The notes under the pieces are model-generated. The model made no database searches. It was given only the letters and a program-made list of their open reading frames with translations, and had not been told where the DNA came from. Shown piece by piece: positions 1-5,312 of a DNA stretch of 5,312 nt (positions are counted from its first letter, which is position 1; each line of letters begins with the position of its first letter). The DNA comes from JAQVYV01 sp964507305. Lineage in GTDB: Bacteria > Bacillota > Clostridia > Saccharofermentanales > UBA5734. Made by a program: the position numbers and the translations under genes. The stretch is taken from assembly GCA_964507305.1 (NCBI GenBank), contig CAZDPQ010000169.1, positions 1 to 5,312 on the forward strand. The letters run 5' to 3'.

Positions 1-845
1 GCCATTCAGGGGTGTTCACCCTGGAAGAAGACCGCCTGCTCCAAACCTACGCCAGTCAGGGCGCACTGGCGCTGGAGCGCGCCATCCTGGCCGAAATTGA
101 GACGCGCAGCCGGGTTCTGGAAGAAAGCGACCGTCTCAAAACCGCCATCCTCTCTTCGGTCTCACACGAACTGCGCACTCCGCTGGCATCCATCCAGGCC
201 GCGGCTACCAGCCTGTTCGATCCATCCGTAGCCCTGGAGCCTGCCGCCCGGCAGGAATTACAGGAAATCCTTCTTGAAGAAATTGAACATCTCACGCAGC
301 TCGTCGGTAATCTGCTTAACATGTCGCGGCTCGAAGCCGGAGCACTGAAGCTCCAGCGCCAGTGGAATTCGATGGCCGAAATTGTGGATACCGCCCTCCG
401 CCGCCTGCGGCGTTCGGTAGGAGAACGGGTGCTGGAAGTAAACGTTTCAGAAGACCTTCCCCTCGTCTCGGTAGATTCGGTGCTCATGGAGCAGGTGGTG
501 CTCAACCTGGTGCGCAACAGCCTTAAATTTGCTCCGCCCTACACCCCCATCACCATCAGCGCGGTTGTAGAAGGAGAAAGCCTGAAGGTGCAGGTAAAAA
601 ACCGCGGGCCGCACATCCCGGAAGAACACCTGGAACACATCTTTGACAAGTTTTACACCATCCCCGGCATGGAAAACCAGCGGGGTACCGGGTTGGGGCT
701 TTCGATCTGCAAAGGTATTGTCGAAGCCCACGGGGGAACCATTCATGCCGAAAACCTCGCCGATGGGGTGGCGTTTTCTTTCACCATTCCTTCTCTGCAA
801 CGCATCCCACTGGCAAACTTGCCCGATGATGAGGAGAGCGAATGA
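1..845 (+). CDS. kdpD: KdpD-like sensor histidine kinase, C-terminal part (5' end outside window)
   Basis: Membrane-associated sensor kinase of the KdpD type, which autophosphorylates on His and passes the phosphate to a KdpE-type regulator. The reading frame is open from the left edge, so the sensor part is missing; the GTG at 12 lies inside the gene. Counting from that codon, residues 1-25 (ALALERA) match the end of the GAF-like domain before the kinase core. The H-box is SSVSHELRTPL with phospho-His at residue 52 (bases 165-167). DHp helices follow to about residue 115 (LLNMSRLEAGAL is typical of KdpD). The ATPase domain has an N-box (N165, N169), an F-box (IFDKFY, 210-215) and a G2 box (GTGLGLSI, 225-232). 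Odd point: the G1 box reads NRGPHI (197-202) instead of the usual DxGPGI. It overlaps the next gene by ATGA. The family call is strong. Whether the missing N-terminus carries KdpD and Usp domains cannot be seen. Confidence 0.9.
   Translation, partial: HSGVFTLEEDRLLQTYASQGALALERAILAEIETRSRVLEESDRLKTAILSSVSHELRTPLASIQAAATSLFDPSVALEPAARQELQEILLEEIEHLTQLVGNLLNMSRLEAGALKLQRQWNSMAEIVDTALRRLRRSVGERVLEVNVSEDLPLVSVDSVLMEQVVLNLVRNSLKFAPPYTPITISAVVEGESLKVQVKNRGPHIPEEHLEHIFDKFYTIPGMENQRGTGLGLSICKGIVEAHGGTIHAENLADGVAFSFTIPSLQRIPLANLPDDEESE
831..845 (+). promoter_or_regulatory. Shine-Dalgarno and ATGA stop/start overlap of the kinase and regulator genes
   Basis: GAGGAG at 831-836 lies 5 nt before the ATG at 842. 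The ATG shares bases with the TGA stop of the kinase gene (843-845). This fixes the start of the response regulator and implies translational coupling, as is common for two-component pairs. Confidence 0.85.
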
Positions 846-1534
846 GCGGCACCGCGCCCCACATTCTGGTCATCGATGATGAACAGCAAATCCTGCGCGC
901 CCTGCGTACTATTCTGGGACAGCATCAGTACCAGGTAACGACCGCCCGCAATGGAGAAGAAGGGCTGGCCCTGGCGGCGGCTGTTCAACCGGATGTCATC
1001 ATCCTCGATCTCGGCCTGCCCGACATGAGCGGCATCGAAGTTTGCCAGCGCCTGCGCGAGTGGGCCGACATGCCCATCATCATTCTCTCGGCGCACGATA
1101 CAGAACCAGAGAAAGTTGCCGCCCTCGATGCCGGTGCCGACGACTACCTCACCAAACCTTTCGGTGTAGAAGAACTTATGGCCCGGGTGCGCGTGGCGTT
1201 AAGGCACCGCTCACGCAGTAGTAGCAGTAAGAGCAGCCTGATTACCGCCGGGAACGTCACCATCGATCTTGCTGCCCACCTGGTGACCAAAAACGGCCAG
1301 CCGGTAAAACTGACCGCCACCGAATACCGCCTGCTCGCTTACCTGGCGGGTAATGCTGGCAGAGTGCTTACCCATCAGGCCATCCTCAATCACGTCTGGG
1401 GATATGCTGAGGACAGCCAGATGGAATATCTGCGCGTGTACATCCGTCAGCTTCGTCAGAAACTAGAAGACGACCCCCGCAACCCTCAATTAATCCTCAC
1501 CGAATCGGGCGTGGGCTATCGCCTGATGACCTGA
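842..1534 (+). CDS. kdpE: KdpE-like OmpR-family response regulator
   Basis: DNA-binding response regulator, 230 aa, the usual KdpE length, and the partner of the overlapping upstream kinase. The receiver domain spans residues 1-120. It has the acidic pair D12-D13, phospho-acceptor D56 (in IILDLGLPD), S83 and K105 in the LTKPF motif, so all catalytic positions are intact. A Ser-rich linker (about 121-132, RHRSRSSSSKSS) leads to a winged-helix domain. That domain contains LTATEYRLLAYLAGNAGRVL (157-176), VWGY (185-188), the recognition-helix stretch YLRVYIRQLRQKLE (197-210) and the wing ending GVGYRL. YLRVYI..LRQKLE and the TESGVGYR ending are typical of KdpE rather than PhoB. In E. coli KdpE activates kdpFABC under potassium limitation. 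No such operon follows here, so the target is inferred to lie upstream of the window or elsewhere. The family is certain; KdpE orthology is likely. Confidence 0.92.
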   Translation: MSGTAPHILVIDDEQQILRALRTILGQHQYQVTTARNGEEGLALAAAVQPDVIILDLGLPDMSGIEVCQRLREWADMPIIILSAHDTEPEKVAALDAGADDYLTKPFGVEELMARVRVALRHRSRSSSSKSSLITAGNVTIDLAAHLVTKNGQPVKLTATEYRLLAYLAGNAGRVLTHQAILNHVWGYAEDSQMEYLRVYIRQLRQKLEDDPRNPQLILTESGVGYRLMT

Positions 1535-1773
1535 AACCTCCGCGCCTCCTCCCTGCTATCCGGTCAGGCCATACTCTCGCAGGTAAACCTCCCCCGCATC
1601 CACCGCGGGAAGCATGCGGGCGATGAACACATCCTCGCCTTCCGGAAATGCTTTGGCAGCTTTCCTCAGGCGGTCGAGCCAGCGCGCCCCCTTTCCATTC
1701 TATCACGGGGACAGATATTGTATGGATACGTTCGCCCTGACCAACCACAACGCATAAAGCCAGAACCCGCGTC
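1535..1773. other. convergent intergenic gap between the kdpE-like and dtxR-like genes
   Basis: These 239 bp separate two genes that end towards each other. No intact gene and no clear intrinsic terminator for either neighbour was found. Two inverted repeats are present: 1593-1599 with 1614-1620, and 1768-1774 with 1780-1786. Neither is followed by a run of T on a useful strand. The gap holds a protein-like open stretch on the minus strand, listed separately. Confidence 0.7.
1556..1699 (-). pseudogene. possible 3' remnant of an unidentified protein gene
   Basis: On the minus strand a frame is open for 47 codons, from just after a TAG at 1700-1702 to a TAG at 1556-1558. Its translation runs through WLDRLRKAAKAFPEGEDVF (from about codon 7) to the end VYLREYGLTG. 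The composition is protein-like: amphipathic charged helices, acidic and Leu/Ala residues, a normal C-terminal ending, and GC-rich third positions like the neighbouring genes. There is no ATG or GTG with a ribosome site near the front, so it cannot be an intact gene as it stands. The simplest reading is the surviving C-terminal end of a leftward gene whose front was lost by deletion. I do not recognise the family. It could also be a chance open frame in GC-rich DNA. Confidence 0.4.
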
Positions 1774-2472
1774 TCACGCAGACACGGCGCGTTCCACAAA
1801 GAGAAAGCGCGCCGCGGGGTACCCCAGCGTCACCTGCTTCTCCCCCAGGCGGATGGTCAGAGTCTGGTTGAAGGGCAGAGTTTCAATCACCTCGGTCTGG
1901 CTTCCGGGTAAAATTCCCTGCTCTACCAGGAAGGTCAACAGCTCCGGGCTGTTCTCGGCAAACTCATGAATGCGCCGAACCACAACCTTCTCACCCACCG
2001 GCACCTCAGTGAGGGGAACCCACCCGCGAGTCACCTCTTCGGCTCCCGGAAAGGGGTTGCCATGCGGGCAAACCTGAGGGTCTCCCAGGCTTTCGCGCAT
2101 ACGCTCTTCCAGCTCAGGCGAAATGGCGTGTTCAATGTTGTGCGCTTCATCGTGCGTCTTGTGGATGGGAACTTTCAACACCTTCACCAGCAGCCATTCG
2201 GTCAACATGTGTCGCCGAATCACTGAAGAAGCCGCCGCCCGACCGGTTTCGGTCAGGTGAACCCCATGCCGCCCTTTCCCCGTCAGCCATTGATCGCGTT
2301 CCATCCGCCTGAAAGTCATCGCCACAGTCGCCGGAGCCACATTCAGCATCTCTGCCAGGCGCGCCGCGATAATCTCTCCGTAGTCGCGTTCCATGACGTA
2401 CATGGTCATCAGGTAATCTTCTACGGTGGGTGTGGGACGGGGCTGATTTTCAGGCTTCCCTGTATGAGGCAT
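1774..2472 (-). CDS. DtxR/MntR-family metal-dependent transcriptional regulator
   Basis: Cytoplasmic repressor that uses Fe2+ or Mn2+ as co-repressor; 232 aa, the three-domain DtxR/IdeR length. Residues 14-78 form the winged helix: VEDYLMTMYVME, then LAEMLNVAPATVAMTFRRME as the HTH, then the wing GVHLTETG. Residues 80-145 form the dimer and metal domain (RRHMLTEWLL, HDEAHNIEH, CPHGNPFPG). About 152-230 is a FeoA/SH3-like domain (VPVGEKVVVRRI, GILPGSQTEVIE, LGYPAARFLFVE). By alignment from memory, the DtxR site 1 ligands are kept as H88, E92 and H107. Site 2 reads D19, H111, E114, H115, where DtxR has Met, Cys, Glu, His and MntR has Asp, Glu, Glu, His. The metal preference is therefore unclear. 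The ATG is preceded by GGAGAAGG (2487-2480) with 7 nt spacing. The gene has its own promoter and a DtxR-box-like palindrome upstream. Family certain; the ide/mnt sub-name is left open. Confidence 0.93.
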   Translation of the reverse strand: MPHTGKPENQPRPTPTVEDYLMTMYVMERDYGEIIAARLAEMLNVAPATVAMTFRRMERDQWLTGKGRHGVHLTETGRAAASSVIRRHMLTEWLLVKVLKVPIHKTHDEAHNIEHAISPELEERMRESLGDPQVCPHGNPFPGAEEVTRGWVPLTEVPVGEKVVVRRIHEFAENSPELLTFLVEQGILPGSQTEVIETLPFNQTLTIRLGEKQVTLGYPAARFLFVERAVSA

Positions 2473-2510
2473 TGTCCTTCCTTCTCCAAATTCAGAGGAG
2501 GGTTACTCCA

Positions 2511-2532
2511 AAAATTAGCCTGCGCTAACCTT
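2511..2532 (-). promoter_or_regulatory. candidate DtxR-type operator (palindrome)
   Basis: On the + strand AAAATTAGC (2511-2519) and GCTAACCTT (2524-2532) form an inverted repeat around a 4-nt centre. The core TTAGC/GCTAA is perfect and 7 of 9 positions match overall. The right half GCTAACCT matches the known DtxR/IdeR box half site (consensus TTAGGTTAGSCTAACCTAA), though the spacing differs slightly. It lies in the 5' leader of the dtxR-like gene, 39 bp before its start codon. Binding and autoregulation are inferred. Confidence 0.6.
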
Positions 2533-2555
2533 AAATCGTAGCGTGGCCTGAAGGA

Positions 2556-2583
2556 ATTGTACCATGCCGGAGAGTTCAGTCAA
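2556..2583 (-). promoter_or_regulatory. sigma-70-type promoter of the dtxR-like gene
   Basis: Read on the minus strand: a -35 box TTGACT (2583-2578), a 16-nt spacer, and a -10 box TACAAT (2561-2556) with an extended TGG just before it. Five of six bases match the consensus in each box. Transcription would start near 2549, giving a leader of about 77 nt that contains the candidate operator. The promoter begins only 9 bp after the GH35 stop codon. Confidence 0.75.
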
Positions 2584-2591
2584 GCTGTATC

Positions 2592-4949
2592 TCAGGCCCA
2601 CACCCCTGCCTGAAACACCTTTTCAACCTCTCCCTGAACCGTAATACTCCGTACTTCGAGCACTTCACTCCGCCCTTCAAAATTCGGACGATGTTCTGGC
2701 GCAAGGTAGATGGGGGCATCGGCCCGAAGCGGCAGAAAAACCAGCCGCAATCCATGTTTCAGCACTTCCGGAGCAAAACGGCGCAGACCAATTTCCCAGA
2801 CCTGCCCGTTATAGAAATGGTCCGCAACCAACCGCCCATTTACATACGCCCGGGCCACATCGCCCACATAATCCACCCGCAAATAAACCTCTCGCCAGCC
2901 TTCCAGAGCTTCTTCAGGCAGGGTTACTTCCCAAACTTCTCCCCGATCAAACGCCTCATCTTCCGGAGCCTGCGCCACACCTGCCGGTCCCACAGGAACC
3001 GCCCGGGCAGGCGCGGCCAGCCGCACCCGGCGGCAGGCAACCTCCACATCCCGCCAGGACTGCCGCAGAGTAAAGCGCTGAAAACAGCCTTCCATCTCCC
3101 CCTGACCTGAGGGGTCAGATATGGGCGGGAAAACAGCAAAAGTCAGTTCTTCGGGTGTGCGCGCGTATAAACGCAACTCCTCTCCATCGAAGATCAGCCC
3201 TGCCGGTGAGAGGAACAGCCGTTCAGCCCCCCAGATTCTGGCCTTCCAGCAGTGCAGAGCCTGTTCTTCATCCAGCAAGAGAATGCGGGCGCTCTGCCCG
3301 TTCTCATCCCGGATCAGAACCCACTCTCCGGGGGGTAACCTGCGCAAACATCCCCCTCTTACAGTTACCTCTGCCCCCGCTGCTGTGCGGGCCTTCACCC
3401 CGTCTGAAAAGGCAAACTCGGCCTCAACTCCGCCGCGCCGGGCAAAAACAAAGCAATACCCGTCCTCCATCTTCAACCGGCACACAGGTTGCGCCGTAGC
3501 ATATTTAAGCTGAATTCCATCCAGATCGAAGTGAAACGGCCAGAACATGGCCGCTCCCTGCCGAATCGTGACCGGCTCTGAAGGCAAGATCAGGTTTTCT
3601 TCTTTAAGGCGTAACAGGATTTGCACCCCCGGCTTATCAGGAAGCCCCTCCACCCGCTGATAATTGTTGAAGAAGATCAACCCGCGCCGCCCGTCTGAAC
3701 GCACCGCCCAGCGCAGAGTCTCGCAGTCATCCAGACTGGAGGGCAGCCTCTCCGGGAAGTTTGCCGGAAGCGGCGCCAGGTCTTCGCCAAAGTCCTGCAA
3801 GAAGAGGTGCACCAGACGCAATGCATGATACTGCCCGCGAATCTGTCCGAATTCCCCAAGCGGCGCCTGGAAGTCGTAGGAAAGCACCGGCAAATCATTG
3901 GGATAGCCAGTAGCCTGAGACTCCTGCAGGGTGGTGTACTTCCCGGCAGGATTCGTCCCCCCGTGGTACATATAATACCCGGGAAGATTACTGCCGCTGC
4001 CCAGTTTTGTGATCAAGGGAGCCGCCACATCATCGGGGGCAATGAACGGTCGGCGGTGATAAGACACCTGCATCCCTCCGCCCAGTTCGCAAGTGAGGTA
4101 CGGATACCGTTCCAGATACGAAAGGTCACCCACCTCCCGCCGAGGCAGCAGGTCTTCACCAATCAGGTCATCGTTTCGCCCCGGCGAAAACACATACTGT
4201 CTTCGGCATTCGCGCGCCCAGTCCTCCACCTGCCGCACCCAGAAGGCATCCGGGTAGCCGCCGAAAAGCGGAATCACCTCATCCTGCGGCACTTCTGCCG
4301 GCCCCCAGCCGGTCATGGTATAGAGCGGCACCTCCATCCCGGCTTCCTGCGCCAGCCTTTTCAGTGTGCGGATATGATCCGCGCCATGAATCAGCTCGTT
4401 TTCGAGCTGAACACCAATCACCGGGCCCCCATCTTTCCACAGCAGGCCCTCAAGCTGCCTGGCGATCTGTGTGTAAAGCCGTCTCACATAACTCAGGTAG
4501 GGTTCAGTGTCCTGCCGCACAGCGCCGCCGCATTTTTTCAGCAACCAGTCCGGGAATCCCCCATTCCGGCATTCCCCGTGTGCCCAGGGGCCAATTCTCG
4601 GGTAAGCCAGCAGCCCCGCATCACCACATTCCATCACAAAACGACGCAAATCCCGCTGGCCTGACCAGTCCCATTCACCTTCGGCTTCCTCATGGTGAAT
4701 CCAGAAGATATAAGTAGCCACAATGCCAATACCACCGGCCTTCATTTTGAGCAATTCGGTCCGCCAGCCCTCCTGCGGGTAGCGGGAGAAATGAAACTCT
4801 CCCATAACCGGCAACCAGGGCCTGCCGTTTATCGTCAGAAACCGGCTGGTGGCACTGATCTCAATCCCCTGCGGGTTCATCCCTCCCATTTTCAGGTGGC
4901 CAGATCGCATGGAAAGATCAGGATGGGTTAAATCGATGGAATGGATCAC
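2592..4949 (-). CDS. glycoside hydrolase family 35 (beta-galactosidase-like)
   Basis: Retaining exo-glycosidase expected to release beta-linked galactose, or a similar sugar, from oligosaccharides. It has no signal peptide or membrane segment, so it should act in the cytoplasm. Counting from the chosen GTG (785 aa), the TIM barrel starts at GRPWLPVMGEFHFSRYP (about 43-58), then ATYIFWIHHEE (78-88) and IGPWAHGECRNGGFPDW (119-135). The acid/base is the second Glu of QLENE (E185) and the likely nucleophile is the Glu of CELGGG (E288). MYHGGTNP follows at 327-334. The C-terminal half is beta-rich and ends in a jelly-roll module (about 682-740, with VYLRVDYVGDVARAYVNGR) typical of GH35 enzymes. 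Start choice: the GTG at 4949 has AGGAAGA six nt upstream and lies 16 nt after the carB stop. An ATG at 4994 would overlap carB by 29 bp and has no ribosome site. ATGs at 4910, 4889 and 4880 are also poorly supported. Family strong; exact substrate unknown. Confidence 0.88.
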   Translation of the reverse strand: MIHSIDLTHPDLSMRSGHLKMGGMNPQGIEISATSRFLTINGRPWLPVMGEFHFSRYPQEGWRTELLKMKAGGIGIVATYIFWIHHEEAEGEWDWSGQRDLRRFVMECGDAGLLAYPRIGPWAHGECRNGGFPDWLLKKCGGAVRQDTEPYLSYVRRLYTQIARQLEGLLWKDGGPVIGVQLENELIHGADHIRTLKRLAQEAGMEVPLYTMTGWGPAEVPQDEVIPLFGGYPDAFWVRQVEDWARECRRQYVFSPGRNDDLIGEDLLPRREVGDLSYLERYPYLTCELGGGMQVSYHRRPFIAPDDVAAPLITKLGSGSNLPGYYMYHGGTNPAGKYTTLQESQATGYPNDLPVLSYDFQAPLGEFGQIRGQYHALRLVHLFLQDFGEDLAPLPANFPERLPSSLDDCETLRWAVRSDGRRGLIFFNNYQRVEGLPDKPGVQILLRLKEENLILPSEPVTIRQGAAMFWPFHFDLDGIQLKYATAQPVCRLKMEDGYCFVFARRGGVEAEFAFSDGVKARTAAGAEVTVRGGCLRRLPPGEWVLIRDENGQSARILLLDEEQALHCWKARIWGAERLFLSPAGLIFDGEELRLYARTPEELTFAVFPPISDPSGQGEMEGCFQRFTLRQSWRDVEVACRRVRLAAPARAVPVGPAGVAQAPEDEAFDRGEVWEVTLPEEALEGWREVYLRVDYVGDVARAYVNGRLVADHFYNGQVWEIGLRRFAPEVLKHGLRLVFLPLRADAPIYLAPEHRPNFEGRSEVLEVRSITVQGEVEKVFQAGVWA

Positions 4950-4955
4950 AGTTGA

Positions 4956-4962
4956 TCTTCCT
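4956..4962 (-). promoter_or_regulatory. Shine-Dalgarno deciding the GTG start of the GH35 gene
   Basis: The minus strand reads AGGAAGA here, followed by 6 nt and GTG at 4949. It lies just after the carB stop (4968-4966). None of the nearby ATG codons (4994, 4910, 4889) has a comparable site. The ATG at 4880 has GGGAGGG directly abutting it with no spacer, which is unsuitable. Confidence 0.65.
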
Positions 4963-4965
4963 GAC

Positions 4966-5312
4966 TCAAGAGATAGTTCGGCGTCCTCTGGCATGCGCGT
5001 AATGGTCCTGTAAACTGCGGTAGCGCATGGCCTGCTGCTTCAGCGCACGGATCGCCTCAATGGCCGCCGCCGCTGCCGAGAGGGTGGTAAGCAGGGGCAC
5101 ATTCATCTTTGCCGCGGCGCTGCGGATGAGCGCCCCCTCACTGTGAGACATCGGCCCGAGGGGGGTATTCAGGATGAGATCAATCTTGCCCTGCTCAATC
5201 CAATCAACCACATGCGGTGACCCCTGAGAGACTTTATTGACCACCGTCACAGGCAACCCCACCCGCGAAAAATAGGCCGCTGTTCCGGGCGTGGCAAACA
5301 GCTCGAATCCCA
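4966..5312 (-). CDS. carB: carbamoyl-phosphate synthase large subunit, C-terminal MGS domain (5' end outside window)
   Basis: The large subunit of carbamoyl-phosphate synthase makes carbamoyl phosphate from bicarbonate, ammonia (delivered by CarA from glutamine) and two ATP, feeding pyrimidine and arginine synthesis in the cytoplasm. Only the last 114 or so codons are present, and the frame is open through the right edge. They form the MGS-like allosteric domain: GFELFATPGTAAYF at the edge, then VNKVSQGSPHVVDWIEQGKI, LILNTPLG, EGALIRSAAAKMNVPLLTTL and a helix AAAAIEAIRAL. These are the hallmark motifs of the CarB C-terminus, where effectors such as UMP or ornithine bind in known enzymes. The tail ends in YRSLQDHYAHARGRRTIS. 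MGS domains also occur in methylglyoxal synthase and PurH, but the NTPLG, SEGALIRSAA and LLTTL pattern and the long helical tail fit CarB best. The GH35 gene follows 16 nt after the stop. Confidence 0.9.
   Translation of the reverse strand, partial: GFELFATPGTAAYFSRVGLPVTVVNKVSQGSPHVVDWIEQGKIDLILNTPLGPMSHSEGALIRSAAAKMNVPLLTTLSAAAAAIEAIRALKQQAMRYRSLQDHYAHARGRRTIS

Noticed and set aside
56..517. 153-codon minus-strand open frame opposite the kinase gene.
   Set aside because: Its translation is Ser/Arg-rich low-complexity sequence typical of a shadow frame, and it covers the essential H-box region of the real gene.
1593..1620. Perfect 7-bp inverted repeat CCCGCAT/ATGCGGG after the kdpE-like gene as a terminator.
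   Set aside because: The 14-nt loop is long and no T-rich tract follows on either strand; it also falls inside the protein-like minus-strand frame.
1768..1786. Hairpin overlapping the stop codon of the dtxR-like gene (7-bp stem with one G-T pair, 5-nt loop) as an intrinsic terminator.
   Set aside because: It lies across the stop codon and is followed by GGTTCTGGCTTT rather than a real T run, so termination is not supported.
1497..1799. 100-codon minus-strand open frame spanning the convergent gap.
   Set aside because: It overlaps both neighbouring genes, is Arg/Gly/Pro-rich and has no ribosome site; the other minus-strand frame (1556-1699) looks far more protein-like.
3807..4664. 285-codon open frame on the + strand.
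   Set aside because: It lies wholly antisense to the GH35 gene, its translation is rich in His, Pro and Arg without domain motifs, and the GH35 frame has clear catalytic motifs over the same DNA.
4950..4994. ATG at 4994 as the GH35 start.
   Set aside because: It would overlap carB by 29 bp and has no Shine-Dalgarno site, while the GTG at 4949 has one at good spacing directly after the carB stop.

Overview
The window reads as ordinary bacterial chromosome with moderately high GC and dense genes. The family flavours fit a Chloroflexota (Anaerolineae-like) bacterium: a KdpD/KdpE-type pair with an unusual kinase G1 box, a three-domain DtxR-type regulator, a cytoplasmic GH35 enzyme of the CELGGG type, and a CarB tail ending in a RSLQ-type motif. 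That taxonomic guess is inference from protein style. No rRNA or other marker gene is present to prove it.

Layout. On the + strand, positions 1-845 hold the 3' end of a KdpD-like sensor histidine kinase. It overlaps by 4 bp (ATGA) with a complete KdpE-like response regulator at 842-1534. This two-component operon converges on leftward genes. The convergent gap (1535-1773) has no intact gene, but it holds a 47-codon open stretch on the minus strand that reads like the C-terminus of a lost protein. On the minus strand follow a metal-dependent DtxR/MntR-family regulator (1774-2472), its well-formed promoter and a DtxR-box-like palindrome (2511-2583), and a large GH35 beta-galactosidase-like glycosidase (2592-4949). 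The 3' end of carB (4966-5312) runs off the right edge.

How the genes relate. The kinase and response regulator form one signalling unit, translationally coupled, but no kdpFABC or other potassium transport gene follows them here. The GH35 gene sits 16 nt behind the carB stop with its own Shine-Dalgarno site, so it is probably co-transcribed with carB although the two share no pathway. The DtxR-type gene has its own promoter in the 119-bp gap after GH35. The candidate operator lies just downstream of the predicted transcription start, which suggests metal-responsive autoregulation by roadblock.

I see no mobile element, CRISPR array, tRNA, rRNA or clear intrinsic terminator. I found no convincing new multi-gene system. 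The points most worth checking are the DtxR operator layout, the hybrid metal ligands of that regulator, the altered kinase G1 box and the gene remnant.
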